Source: a bacterium | Lineage (GTDB): Bacteria > Myxococcota_A > UBA9160 > UBA4427 | DNA: 64,000 nucleotides | Assembly (NCBI GenBank): GCA_024742285.1 | Contig: JANSYR010000001.1 | Location: forward strand, 496,001-560,000 | Direction of reading: 5' to 3' | In this document: piece after piece, positions 1 through 8,202 of the stretch | Numbering within the stretch: the stretch's first letter is position 1 | Layout: every line of letters starts with the position of its first letter | Translations under genes and position numbers: made by a program | Notes under the pieces: model-generated | Database searches by the model: none | What the model was told of the DNA's origin: nothing | The model's input: the letters and a program-made list of their open reading frames with translations, nothing else

Positions 1-1
1 C

Positions 2-406
2 GGCTACGACGTGTTCGTCGGCTACCGCGTGCACAAGTACGTCGCCGCCGAAGCCGAGTTCGAATGGCTGACCGACGTCGCGTTCGACGAGAACGGCGGC
101 ACCTTCGTCGACGGTGACACGATGACCTTCGCGGCGTCCGTCCGCGCGATCCTTCCGCTCGGGCGCTTCGAGCCCTTCGCGGTCGTCGGGATCGGCGCGA
201 TGTACGCGAACCTCGAGGACGCGCAGCGCCTCGGCGTGATGTTCGAGGACGGCACCGACTTCCTCTGGAAGGTCGGCGGCGGCTTCGATTTCCACCTGAC
301 CGAGCAGGTCGGCGTGCGCTTCTCGACGGACTACATGCGCCCGAAGGGCAACATCCACGCCCTCGAGCACGCCTCGGTCGGCGGCGGGCTCTTTTACCGT
401 TTCTAG
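2..406 (+). CDS. Outer-membrane beta-barrel protein, C-terminal part
   Basis: The frame is open from the left edge, so the N-terminus and signal peptide lie outside the window. What remains is about 134 residues of alternating hydrophobic and polar strands with glycine and aromatic girdle residues, such as 'VGIGAMYANLEDA' and 'KVGGGFDFHLTEQVGVRFS'. It ends in Y-R-F; a terminal phenylalanine is the classic signal for BAM-mediated outer-membrane insertion. The pattern fits small OmpA/OprF-like or porin-family eight-stranded barrels. It is probably a structural or small-channel protein in the outer membrane; a specific role cannot be given. The stop codon lies within the first unit of a short tandem repeat. 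Confidence 0.75.
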   Translation, partial: GYDVFVGYRVHKYVAAEAEFEWLTDVAFDENGGTFVDGDTMTFAASVRAILPLGRFEPFAVVGIGAMYANLEDAQRLGVMFEDGTDFLWKVGGGFDFHLTEQVGVRFSTDYMRPKGNIHALEHASVGGGLFYRF

Positions 407-463
407 CCGCGGGCGCCTACCGTTTCTAGCCGCAGGCGCCTACCGCTTCTAGCCGGGCGCTAG
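395..463. repeat. Three 23-bp tandem repeats at a convergent gene junction
   Basis: Three head-to-tail units of 23 bp (395-417, 418-440, 441-463) each begin TACCG(T/C)TTCTAGCCG. The first two differ at one base and the third has diverged towards its end. The first unit contains the last codons and stop of the barrel gene, so the stop is repeated three times. The last unit overlaps the stop codon of the dioxygenase beta-subunit gene on the other strand. It probably arose by slippage; a terminator role is possible, but no clear stem-loop is seen. Confidence 0.8.
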
Positions 464-1029
464 AAGAAGAGGCCGAGCGTCGGGTACTCGATGTCCGCCA
501 TGTCGAGGATCACCTCGCGGCGGACGATCCGTAGATCGCCGGCGGAGCCGCCCTCCGCTCGGGCCAGCACGTCTCGCCGCTGACCCGCATAGAGGAAGGT
601 CGCGCTTCCCGGGCGCGTCCAGTGCAGATGGAAGGCGCTCACGACCGAGAACGTCTCGCCCTCGGTCCCGGTGATCTCGACGTTCCCGACGAGTCGGCGC
701 GTGCGCGCCGGTGGATTCTCGGACCAGGAGTTGGGCTTGAAGGCGCGCTCGACCCGGAGCATCAGATAGGGGAGCGTCTCGTCGCGGATCGGCAGTCGGT
801 CCCCGTCGCGCTCTTCGAGCTCCCGTTCGACGCTGATCATTTCCTCGGTTCCGCGGAGGGCGTTGTCGACGAGGGGGTTTCCGCGTCCGGGAACGACGTA
901 TCGGATCTCGGGCGCGCAGAGCGCGAGCCATTTCTGGTACTCGCGCCCGTCGAGGAGCCGCGCCTCGCGGTAGTACCACTGTTCGATTTCGTGCTGGAGC
1001 TCCAGGCTCGCTCGGAAATCGTCCGACAT
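460..1029 (-). CDS. Aromatic-ring-hydroxylating dioxygenase, beta subunit
   Basis: This 189-residue protein has the SnoaL/NTF2-like fold of the small subunit of Rieske non-heme iron dioxygenases, with recognisable stretches such as 'EIEQWYYREARLLDGREYQ', 'WLALCAPEIRYVVP' and a C-terminal 'RRDVLARAEGG' region. The beta subunit is structural and packs against the catalytic alpha subunit in an alpha3-beta3 hexamer. Its length is slightly above the usual 160-180. The ATG at 1029 is chosen because it overlaps the TGA of the alpha gene (TGATG), a typical translational coupling. No ferredoxin or reductase gene is adjacent, so electrons must come from elsewhere in the genome. Confidence 0.88.
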   Translation of the reverse strand: MSDDFRASLELQHEIEQWYYREARLLDGREYQKWLALCAPEIRYVVPGRGNPLVDNALRGTEEMISVERELEERDGDRLPIRDETLPYLMLRVERAFKPNSWSENPPARTRRLVGNVEITGTEGETFSVVSAFHLHWTRPGSATFLYAGQRRDVLARAEGGSAGDLRIVRREVILDMADIEYPTLGLFF

Positions 1030-2318
1030 CAGCCCTCCTCCACCGCCATCAGCGCATCCCGCCAACGCAGGTAGAAGTTCCGCGCGTAGAACTCGTTCGC
1101 GGTCACGCTCACCAGCCCCGGCAGGTCCGGGTGGGGCTTCTCCTCCCCGACGCCGAGCCCGTAGAAGTAGGGCCGGTCGTCCGCGAAGTCGATCGCGCTC
1201 CCCAGGTACTGCTGGGTCCACGCTTCGGAGTCTTCCTGCTCGAGGAGTCCGCCCGGACCGAAGAACGCGGTGTGGTTGCCACGCAGGATCCGCTTGTACT
1301 CCTCCGGCGCGTCCGACGGCACGACGGACCACGACCAGTACTCGACCTTCCCCGGGCCGCGAGGATGCGAGACCTTGAACGCGGTGTTCGACCAGAGAAA
1401 GGACAGGTTCGGGTAGACGCCGTAGGTCAGCCCCTTCATCCGCGCGCGAATCGGGCCGACGCGCTCCTCCGCTTTCATCTGCAGCTCGCGCAGATACTCG
1501 TGGATCTCGGGCGAGAGCAGAGAGGCCATCCCCTCGAAGCCCCACGCCACGCTCTCGAGGGGCGCATCCTCGGGCATCAACCGGAACGTCGCCCCGTGCC
1601 CCGGCTGCGCCACGCAGCTATAGCCGTGATCGAAGACTTCGGCGTTCGCCTCCGGCGGGATGACGGCGGCGTGCAGAAAGGGGCCGTGGTTGACGTCGCC
1701 GAGCTGGTTTTCCATCGGGAGCTTCCAGTTCGCGTTCAGCACCCATCGCTGCGGCGAGCCGACGAACTCGATCCCGTTCTCGAAGCGCTCGAAGAAGGCG
1801 TCGAGGTACCAGCGCTGGTCTCCGAGATACTGCTCGAGGGGCTCGATCTCGGGGTCGAAGGAGCCGAAGATCATCCCGTGCCAGGTTTCGACCCGCGGCA
1901 CGGCCTTGAGCGAGAGCTTCGACTTGTCGGTCCTTCCCTCGACATGGCGTTCCTGCGGAATCGACTGGAGCTTGCCTTCGACCGAGTAGCTCCAGCTGTG
2001 GTAGGGGCAGACGAAGCTCTTCGCGTTGCCGTGGTCCGCTCGGCAGACGGGCAGCCCGCGATGGACGCAGCTGTTCACGTTGGCGTGGATCCCGCCGTCG
2101 CGACCGCGAGCGACGATGATCGGCGTCTCGCACATGTAGGCCTGCACGAAGTCGCCCGGGTTCGGGATCTGCGTCTCGTGGGCGAGGAAGAGCCAGCTCT
2201 TCCCGAAGATGCCCTTCTTCTCGAGCTCGTAGAGCCCGGGATCGCTCCAGGCCTTCCGGCCGATCAGCGTGGCATCGGCATTCACGACGTCGGCGACGCG
2301 CGGGGGACTCGCTCCCAT
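1029..2318 (-). CDS. Rieske aromatic-ring-hydroxylating dioxygenase, alpha subunit
   Basis: This 429-residue protein is the catalytic subunit that inserts O2 into an aromatic or other unsaturated ring. The Rieske [2Fe-2S] ligands are visible as C84-x-H86 ('NSCVHRG') and C104-x2-H107 ('CPYHSW'). The mononuclear iron site follows at about residues 208-216 ('GDVNHGPFLHAAV', with H211 and H216). The ATG at 2318 is used rather than upstream codons because AGGAGG sits six bases before it. It is cotranscribed with the beta subunit and divergent from an LLM oxidoreductase, with a perfect palindrome between them, so the TetR gene at 3283-3918 probably controls it. The ring substrate cannot be inferred. 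Confidence 0.93.
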   Translation of the reverse strand: MGASPPRVADVVNADATLIGRKAWSDPGLYELEKKGIFGKSWLFLAHETQIPNPGDFVQAYMCETPIIVARGRDGGIHANVNSCVHRGLPVCRADHGNAKSFVCPYHSWSYSVEGKLQSIPQERHVEGRTDKSKLSLKAVPRVETWHGMIFGSFDPEIEPLEQYLGDQRWYLDAFFERFENGIEFVGSPQRWVLNANWKLPMENQLGDVNHGPFLHAAVIPPEANAEVFDHGYSCVAQPGHGATFRLMPEDAPLESVAWGFEGMASLLSPEIHEYLRELQMKAEERVGPIRARMKGLTYGVYPNLSFLWSNTAFKVSHPRGPGKVEYWSWSVVPSDAPEEYKRILRGNHTAFFGPGGLLEQEDSEAWTQQYLGSAIDFADDRPYFYGLGVGEEKPHPDLPGLVSVTANEFYARNFYLRWRDALMAVEEG

Positions 2319-2342
2319 GATGGGCCTCCTGCAGTGGAGTCC

Positions 2343-2364
2343 AAAATTATCGTGTGATAATTTT
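2343..2364. promoter_or_regulatory. Perfect palindromic operator, 9-4-9
   Basis: The arms AAAATTATC (2343-2351) and GATAATTTT (2356-2364) are exact reverse complements around GTGT. The site is a conspicuous A/T-rich island in the 88-bp divergent gap between the dioxygenase and LLM genes. GATAAT resembles a -10 hexamer on both strands, so a bound repressor would block both promoters. Size and symmetry fit a TetR dimer site; the TetR gene two positions downstream is the natural candidate. Binding is inference. Confidence 0.75.
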
Positions 2365-2406
2365 CTCGCAACCCGGGCGGATCGCGCCGGTAAGGAGGAT
2401 TCGCGC

Positions 2407-3261
2407 ATGGACTACTGGCTCTACCTGACCGGCGAAGACGAGAGGCAGTACGTCGATCTCGCGCGCCACGCCGAAGCCGCCGGCCTGCGCGGCGTCGCGA
2501 TCGCCGATCACGTCGCCGTGCCCGTCCGGTTCGATTCGATCCACCCCTCCGGCGCCCCGGCGCCCTTCGATCACCGATCGAGCTTCCCGGATCCGATGAC
2601 CTTCGCCGCGGCGATCCTCGCCTCGACCGAGACGCTCGAGGTCATGCCCTACGTCTACATCCTGCCGATGCGCGAGCCCTTCTCGGTCGCCAAGCAGGCG
2701 GCGACCCTCGCCGTCCTCTCCGACGGCCGCTTCCGCATGGGCGTGGGCGCCGGCTGGCTCTTCGAGGAGATCGAGCTGATGGGCCAGGCGGTCGCGCGGC
2801 GCGGCCGTCGCATGGACGAGATGCTCGAGATCGTGCGCGGGTTCTGGACGCAGGAGTCCGTCGAGTTCCATGGCGAGTTCTTCGACTTCGCCCCGGCCGG
2901 GATGGCGCCGCGACCCGCGAAGCCCGTCCCGATCTGGGTCGGCGGGAAGAGCGACGCGGCGCTCGCCCGGGCCGTCCGACAGGATGGCTGGCTCGGCATG
3001 AACTACGACCTGCCGGAGGTGCATGCCCTGCTCGAGCGCCTCGCGGCGATGCGCGCCGAAGCCCCGCCGCGGGAAGAGCCCTTCGAAGTGTTCGTCATCC
3101 CGAACGCGGAGCCCTCGCCCGATCTGCACGCGGAGCTCGGCGAGCGCGGCGTGACGAGCACCCTCGCGTTCGCCTGGCCCGCTGGCGACCCCGCTTTCGA
3201 CTCGCTCTCGGCGAAGCAGCAGGCGATCGACGCGTTCGCGAAGAGCTACCTCGGTCGCTGA
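2407..3261 (+). CDS. LLM-class flavin/F420-dependent oxidoreductase
   Basis: This 284-residue protein belongs to the bacterial luciferase-like monooxygenase superfamily, a TIM barrel using FMN or, in many members, coenzyme F420. Typical marks are 'GLRGVAIADHVAVP' near the N-terminus, 'AVLSDGRFRMGVGAGW' around residue 105 and 'PVPIWVGGKSDAAL' around residue 178. It resembles the probable F420-dependent TIGR03619-type group. The ATG at 2407 follows AAGGAGG; the reading frame extends upstream through the palindrome, which is not coding. It is divergent from the Rieske dioxygenase and followed 21 bp later by TetR, so it probably acts on the same substrate class. Confidence 0.85.
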   Translation: MDYWLYLTGEDERQYVDLARHAEAAGLRGVAIADHVAVPVRFDSIHPSGAPAPFDHRSSFPDPMTFAAAILASTETLEVMPYVYILPMREPFSVAKQAATLAVLSDGRFRMGVGAGWLFEEIELMGQAVARRGRRMDEMLEIVRGFWTQESVEFHGEFFDFAPAGMAPRPAKPVPIWVGGKSDAALARAVRQDGWLGMNYDLPEVHALLERLAAMRAEAPPREEPFEVFVIPNAEPSPDLHAELGERGVTSTLAFAWPAGDPAFDSLSAKQQAIDAFAKSYLGR

Positions 3262-3282
3262 ACCCCCGCGGAGGAGCCCCTC

Positions 3283-3918
3283 ATGCCCGCAGCGCGAAGC
3301 GAGAACCTCGAAGCGTCCGGAACGACGAAAGGCGAGCGGACCGCGGCGCGGATCCTCGACGCTGCGGAAGCGGTCTTCGCCGAGTCGGGCTTCCAGGGAG
3401 CGTCGCTGCGCGAGATCGCGCGGCGGGCCGGGATCCAGCAACCGGGGCTCTACAACCATTTCGCGAGCAAGCGCGATCTCTATGCGGCGGTGCTCGACCG
3501 CGCGCTCACGCCCATGACCGAGGCCATGGCCGACGCGATCGAGGACGCCCACGGAAGCCGCACGCTCGAACGACTCCTGACGGCCATCACCGACGTCCTG
3601 CTCGAGCATCCCCAGATGGCCGCGCTCTTCCAGCAGGCGCTCCACGACGGAGATACGCCGGGCCAGGAGCTGATGCGGGACTGGCTGGACCGTCTGCTCG
3701 CCCAGGGCGTGGAGACCGCACGGAGCGCGACGCGCGAACCGGTCGATCGCGCGCAGCTCGCGATCGGCGTCGTCGCGATGTTCAACGTCACGACGGGCTA
3801 CTTCCTGTCCCAACGCGCCCTCGATGGCCTGGGCGTCGGCGCCCTCGACGATCCGGCCAACGTCGCGAGGCAAAAGGCGCTGCTCGAACGGGTGGGCCCG
3901 GCGGCGATGAGGCGATAG
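3283..3918 (+). CDS. TetR/AcrR family regulator
   Basis: This 211-residue protein has the N-terminal three-helix DNA-binding domain of TetR regulators at about residues 17-63: 'AARILDAAEAVFAESGFQG', the recognition segment 'LREIARRAGIQQPGLYNHF' and 'SKRDLYAAVL'. The rest is a helical ligand-binding and dimer domain with no recognisable ligand class. GGAGGAG lies before the ATG. It is in the same direction as, and close behind, the LLM gene, so it probably controls the dioxygenase/LLM divergon through the 2343-2364 palindrome. Confidence 0.9.
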   Translation: MPAARSENLEASGTTKGERTAARILDAAEAVFAESGFQGASLREIARRAGIQQPGLYNHFASKRDLYAAVLDRALTPMTEAMADAIEDAHGSRTLERLLTAITDVLLEHPQMAALFQQALHDGDTPGQELMRDWLDRLLAQGVETARSATREPVDRAQLAIGVVAMFNVTTGYFLSQRALDGLGVGALDDPANVARQKALLERVGPAAMRR

Positions 3919-3978
3919 CGTCCTCGAGGTTCATCGGGCCGCCGGCTTCGGAAGCGAGTCGTGCGGGGAGGAGACGCC

Positions 3979-6204
3979 ATGCGGAGCGCGCTGATCGGAC
4001 TCGGAATCCTGCTGCTGATCGCGGTCGTCGCGGTCTGGATCGCGGGGACCGGCTTCTTCGGCGAGGTCGACGGCGAGGGCACGTCGCCGAAGGGCGTTTC
4101 CCGGGACGCCACCGTCGTGGCGCAGGCCGTCGCGGACCAGCAGGCCGCGGCACGCGCGGTTGCCGCCCCCTCCGGCGAACAGATCCTCTTCGGCGACTTC
4201 CATGTCCACACGACGCTCTCCGGCGACGCGTTCGTGATGAACCTTCCGTTGATGGGCGGAGCCGGCGCGCTCAGCCCGGCGGACGCCTGCGACTTCGCGC
4301 GACACTGCGCCGCCCTCGACTTCTGGTCGATCAACGACCACGCGAACAGCATCTACCCCGAGGACTGGACAAACACCGTCGCCGCGATCCGCGAGTGCAA
4401 CGCGAAGTCGGGCGACCCTTCGAATCCGGATACGGTGGCGTTCCTCGGCTGGGAGTGGACGCAGGCGGGACTCACCCCGGACGGCCACTACGGACACAAG
4501 AACGTGGTCCTCGCGCACACCGACGACGAACGGATCCCGACGCGCCCGATCGGTGCGAAGCCCGGCTCGATCCTGCTCTCGAGCCTGGGGGCGATGACCC
4601 GGGGCGCGCTCTCCTTCGTCGACGACCGATTCGACGACCTCAATCTGCGGATCGCCTCCCGCTCCGAGACGCCCGTCTGCGGCGACGGTCACGTGACGGA
4701 GCTCGGAACAGACTGCCAGGAAGTCGCACCGACCCCGGCGGACCTCTACCGGAAGCTCGACGAGTGGGGACACGACGCGATCGTGATCCCGCACGGCACG
4801 GCCTGGGGGATCTACACGCCGCCGAACTCGAGCTGGGACAAACAGCTCGAAGGCGACATGCACGACCCGGATCGGCAGACCCTCCTCGAGGTCTACTCGG
4901 GCCACGGCGACTCCGAGGTCTACCGCTCGTTCCGCGGCTTCGAGATCTCCGCGGCGGGCCACCTCGTCTGTCCGGAAGAGACGCCGGGTTATCTGCCGCC
5001 TTGCCGCCAGGCGGGCCGGATCGTGATGCAGCGCTGCCTCGGCGAAGGCACCCCGGAGCTCGAGTGCGAAGGGCGTGCGGAGCTCGCCCGGCAGCACGCC
5101 ATGAAGGCGGGCAAGGACTATGTTGCGACGATCGAGAACGGCGACGCCCGCGAGTGGCTCGACGCCGGCATGTGTCGCGACTGCGACCAGCCGAGCTTCA
5201 GCTATGTCCCGACCGGCTCCGCCCAGTACATCGCGGCCCTCGGCAACTTCGACGAGGACCCGAACGCGCCGCGGCGATTCCGGATGGGCTTCATGGCCTC
5301 GAGCGACAACCACTCCGCGCGGCCCGGCACGGGCTACAAGGAGTTGCTCGCGATGACCGACGGCGGGTTCGACCACCCCGAGAGCGCCTCCGCCCTCGTC
5401 GACGACCTCCGCTCCGGTCCCGGCGAGGACGCGGAACGGCCGGGCCGCTCACGTCCGATCGATCCGGGCGCCACGTCGCCGCTGACCGCCCTCGCCGACT
5501 CCGAGCGCGCCGGCTCCTTCCAGTACACCGGGGGTCTCGTCGCCGTCCACGCGCCGGCCCGGGATCGCGATTCGATCTGGGGCGCCCTCGAACGTCGCGA
5601 GACCTACGGCACGAGCGGCCCGCGCATCCTCCTCTGGTTCGACCTCCTGACCGAAGAAGGCGAGCGACCGATGGGCACCGAGATCGAGCTCGCCGGGAAC
5701 CCGACCTTCCGCGTTCGCGCCGTCGGCTCGCGCGAGCAGCAGGCCGGCTGTCCGCAGGGCTCCCTCGACTCGCTCGGGCCTGAGGAGCTCGAACGGCTGT
5801 GTCTCGGCGAGTGCCATCACCCGGGCGACGCGCGCCGAGCGATCGAGCGGATCGACGTGATCCGCGTGCGGCCGCAGATCTTCGAAGGAGAGGACGTGGG
5901 CTCGCTCGTGGACGATCCGTGGCGAAGCTTCGAGTGCGACGGCGACCCGGCGGGCTGCGTCGCGACCTTCACCGACGAAGCGTTCCAGTCCGGCGGCCGT
6001 GACGCGGTCTACTACGCGCGGGTCTACGAGCCCGAGAAGCCGACCGCGAACGGCGACCCGCTCAACTGCGAGCGCGACGAGGCCGGAAGATGCCTCGCCG
6101 TGAACACGTGCGACGGATCCGACGACTGCCTCGCCCCGGACCGCCCGCGCGCCTGGTCCTCCCCGATCTACGTGGACCATCCGAGCCGCGCTCGGTCTCG
6201 CTAG
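3979..6204 (+). CDS. DUF3604 family protein, membrane-anchored PHP-like hydrolase
   Basis: This 741-residue protein starts with an uncleaved-looking signal anchor (about residues 3-24), so the body probably lies in the periplasm. It belongs to DUF3604, a PHP-like metal-dependent fold. Putative metal ligands are 'FGDFHVHTTLSGD' (about residue 73), 'WSINDHAN', 'VIPHGTAWGIY' and 'MASSDNHSARPG'. Many paired cysteines (for example in 'MCRDCDQP' and 'CDGSDDCLAPD') fit an exported, disulfide-bonded protein. The family is very abundant in some marine and soil lineages but its reaction is unknown. The ATG at 3979 follows GGGGAGGAG. A second DUF3604 gene lies at 8203-10104, facing it across an LLM gene and an SDR gene. 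Confidence 0.85.
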   Translation: MRSALIGLGILLLIAVVAVWIAGTGFFGEVDGEGTSPKGVSRDATVVAQAVADQQAAARAVAAPSGEQILFGDFHVHTTLSGDAFVMNLPLMGGAGALSPADACDFARHCAALDFWSINDHANSIYPEDWTNTVAAIRECNAKSGDPSNPDTVAFLGWEWTQAGLTPDGHYGHKNVVLAHTDDERIPTRPIGAKPGSILLSSLGAMTRGALSFVDDRFDDLNLRIASRSETPVCGDGHVTELGTDCQEVAPTPADLYRKLDEWGHDAIVIPHGTAWGIYTPPNSSWDKQLEGDMHDPDRQTLLEVYSGHGDSEVYRSFRGFEISAAGHLVCPEETPGYLPPCRQAGRIVMQRCLGEGTPELECEGRAELARQHAMKAGKDYVATIENGDAREWLDAGMCRDCDQPSFSYVPTGSAQYIAALGNFDEDPNAPRRFRMGFMASSDNHSARPGTGYKELLAMTDGGFDHPESASALVDDLRSGPGEDAERPGRSRPIDPGATSPLTALADSERAGSFQYTGGLVAVHAPARDRDSIWGALERRETYGTSGPRILLWFDLLTEEGERPMGTEIELAGNPTFRVRAVGSREQQAGCPQGSLDSLGPEELERLCLGECHHPGDARRAIERIDVIRVRPQIFEGEDVGSLVDDPWRSFECDGDPAGCVATFTDEAFQSGGRDAVYYARVYEPEKPTANGDPLNCERDEAGRCLAVNTCDGSDDCLAPDRPRAWSSPIYVDHPSRARSR

Positions 6205-6213
6205 CGTGTCGGC

Positions 6214-7230
6214 ATGAAGGTCTACACGACGGCACCCCTCGAAGATCCGCGCGACGCGCGCACCCAGTTCACCCGACTCGAAGAGATCGGATACGACGGC
6301 GCATTCAGCTTCGAAGCGAAGCACGACCCGTTCCTGCCCCTCGCCCTCGCGGCGGAGCACACGAATACGCTCCAGCTCGGGACGGCGATCGCGATCGCCT
6401 TCGCGCGCAATCCGATGAACCTCGCGAACCTGGGCTACGGCCTTCAGTCGATCACCGGCGGCCGCTTCTGGCTGGGCCTCGGCACCCAGGTCAGACCGCA
6501 CATCGAGAAGCGCTTCAGCATGCCCTGGTCGAAGCCGGCGGCGCGGCTGCGCGAGATGGTGCTGGCGATCCGCGCGATCTTCGCGCGTTGGGAGGGCCAG
6601 GCGGAGCTCGACTTCCGCGGCGAGTTCTACCAGCACACGATCATGATCCCCGCCTTCGATCCCGGCCCGAACCCGTTCGGACCGCCGCCGATCTTCACCG
6701 GCGGCTTCGGCCCGCTCATGACCGAGATGGCCGGCGAGGTGGCGGACGGATTCATCTCGCATCCCTTCAACTCCCGCGAGAGCCTGCTCGCCAACACGCT
6801 GCCGGCGCTCGAGCGCGGGCTCGCGAAGGCCGGACGAACGCGCAAGAGCCTGACCGTCCTCTCCGCCATCAACGTCGTGACCGCGGATACCGAGGAGGAG
6901 TTCGCCGCCTCGAAGCTCGCCGCCCGCAAGCAGCTCGCCTTCTACGGATCGACGCCCGCCTACGCGCCCACGCTCGTCCATCACGGATGGGGCGAGCTCC
7001 ACGAAGAGCTCAACCGCATGTCCAAGCAGGGCAAGTGGGACGACATGACGGACCTGATCGACGAGGAGATCCTGCACACCCTCGCCGTGGTCGGCGAACG
7101 CCACGAGATCGCGGAAAAACTGCGCGTCCGCTTCGAGGGAATCGCCGACGGCGTGAGCCTGACGCACAATCGGTATCCCGACCCGCATCAGTGGGCGGAC
7201 GTCGTGGCCGACCTGAAGCGAACTCCCTGA
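6214..7230 (+). CDS. LLM-class F420-dependent oxidoreductase, TIGR03617-like
   Basis: This 338-residue luciferase-like TIM-barrel protein resembles the TIGR03617 group of probable F420-dependent oxidoreductases: 'MKVYTTAPLEDPRDA', 'LGTAIAIAFARNPM', 'SITGGRFWLGLGTQVRPHIE' and 'PIFTGGFGPLMTEMAGEVAD'. It starts nine bases after the DUF3604 stop, with only a weak ribosome site, which suggests it is translated from the same message. An SDR gene follows, so the pair may carry out successive redox steps. Cofactor assignment to F420 is by family, not by a visible residue. Confidence 0.85.
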   Translation: MKVYTTAPLEDPRDARTQFTRLEEIGYDGAFSFEAKHDPFLPLALAAEHTNTLQLGTAIAIAFARNPMNLANLGYGLQSITGGRFWLGLGTQVRPHIEKRFSMPWSKPAARLREMVLAIRAIFARWEGQAELDFRGEFYQHTIMIPAFDPGPNPFGPPPIFTGGFGPLMTEMAGEVADGFISHPFNSRESLLANTLPALERGLAKAGRTRKSLTVLSAINVVTADTEEEFAASKLAARKQLAFYGSTPAYAPTLVHHGWGELHEELNRMSKQGKWDDMTDLIDEEILHTLAVVGERHEIAEKLRVRFEGIADGVSLTHNRYPDPHQWADVVADLKRTP

Positions 7231-7254
7231 GACACGGCCCGAAGGAGGATGCAC

Positions 7255-8187
7255 ATGGCCTTCAACGCGGAATCGACGACGGACCAGGTCCTCGAAGGCA
7301 TCCGACTCGACGGCAAGCACGCGCTCGTGACCGGCGCGACCGGCGGACTCGGGATCGAGACGGCCCGCGCCCTCGCCTCCGTCGGCGCCTCCGTCACCAT
7401 CGGCGGCCGCAGCCCCGCGAAGATCGAGAACGCCCTCGCCGCGCTCCGCGAGCAGGTCCCGGGCGGGTCCTTCGACTCGATCGAGGTCGACCTCGCGTCG
7501 CTCTCGAGCATCGCCTCCGCCACGAAGGCCTTCGTCGACGGCGGTCGGACGATCGACCTGTTGATCAACAACGCCGGCGTGATGATGTGCCCGGAGGGCA
7601 AGACCGCGGACGGGTTCGAGACCCAGTTCGGGACGAACCACCTCGGCCACTTCGCCTTCACGGCCGGCCTCATGCCGGCGCTCGCGCCGGGCGCGCGCGT
7701 CGTCACGCTCAGCTCCGGGGCCCATCTCCGCGGGACCTGCGACGTCGACGATCTCAACTGGGAGAGCCGGGACTACGACCCGAACCTCGCCTACGCCCAT
7801 TCGAAGACGGCGAACATCTGGTTCGCTTCCGAGCTCCAGCGCCGCTTCGGCGATCGGCTGCTCTCGCTCTCCGTCCACCCGGGCGTGATCCAGACGGACC
7901 TCTCTCGCCATCTTCCGGACACGGTCGTCGAGGGAATGCGCGAGGGCTTCGAGAAGGCCGGCATCGCGGTGAAGAACGTGCCCCAGGGCGCCGCCACGTC
8001 CGTCTGGGCGGCGACCGCGGCCGAGCTCACGGAGCACGGCGGGGCGTACCTCCTCGATTGCCACGTCGCGCCGCCGATCTCCGAGGAGGTTCCGCGACAG
8101 GGATACGAGAAGTGGGCGTACGACGAGGCGAACGCGAAGACGCTCTGGGCGAAGTCCGAAGCGCTGACGGGCGTCTCGTTTCCCTAG
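7255..8187 (+). CDS. Short-chain dehydrogenase/reductase
   Basis: This 310-residue classical-type SDR has the nucleotide-binding turn 'LVTGATGGLGIETARALA' (about residue 23), the 'NNAGVMMCPEG' segment and the catalytic 'YAHSKTAN' (Tyr-x3-Lys, about residue 180). It is close to the retinol-dehydrogenase-like/oxidoreductase subgroup that acts on lipophilic alcohols or ketones with NAD(P). Two ATGs compete; 7255 is preferred because GAAGGAGG then lies at the right distance, whereas the ATG at 7249 would directly abut it. It is the last gene of the 3979-8187 run, with a convergent DUF3604 gene 15 bp away. Confidence 0.88.
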   Translation: MAFNAESTTDQVLEGIRLDGKHALVTGATGGLGIETARALASVGASVTIGGRSPAKIENALAALREQVPGGSFDSIEVDLASLSSIASATKAFVDGGRTIDLLINNAGVMMCPEGKTADGFETQFGTNHLGHFAFTAGLMPALAPGARVVTLSSGAHLRGTCDVDDLNWESRDYDPNLAYAHSKTANIWFASELQRRFGDRLLSLSVHPGVIQTDLSRHLPDTVVEGMREGFEKAGIAVKNVPQGAATSVWAATAAELTEHGGAYLLDCHVAPPISEEVPRQGYEKWAYDEANAKTLWAKSEALTGVSFP

Positions 8188-8202
8188 ACGGTTCGTCGGG
8201 CG

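Noticed and set aside
2347..3873. Long minus-strand open frame of about 508 residues under the LLM and TetR genes
   Set aside because: It reads as a low-complexity Arg/Glu/Gly-rich shadow of well-supported genes; GC-rich DNA gives many such frames.
5449..8064. Minus-strand open frame of about 871 residues
   Set aside because: It covers parts of DUF3604, LLM and SDR genes with clear motifs on the plus strand; its translation has no recognisable domain and consists of repeated charged residues.
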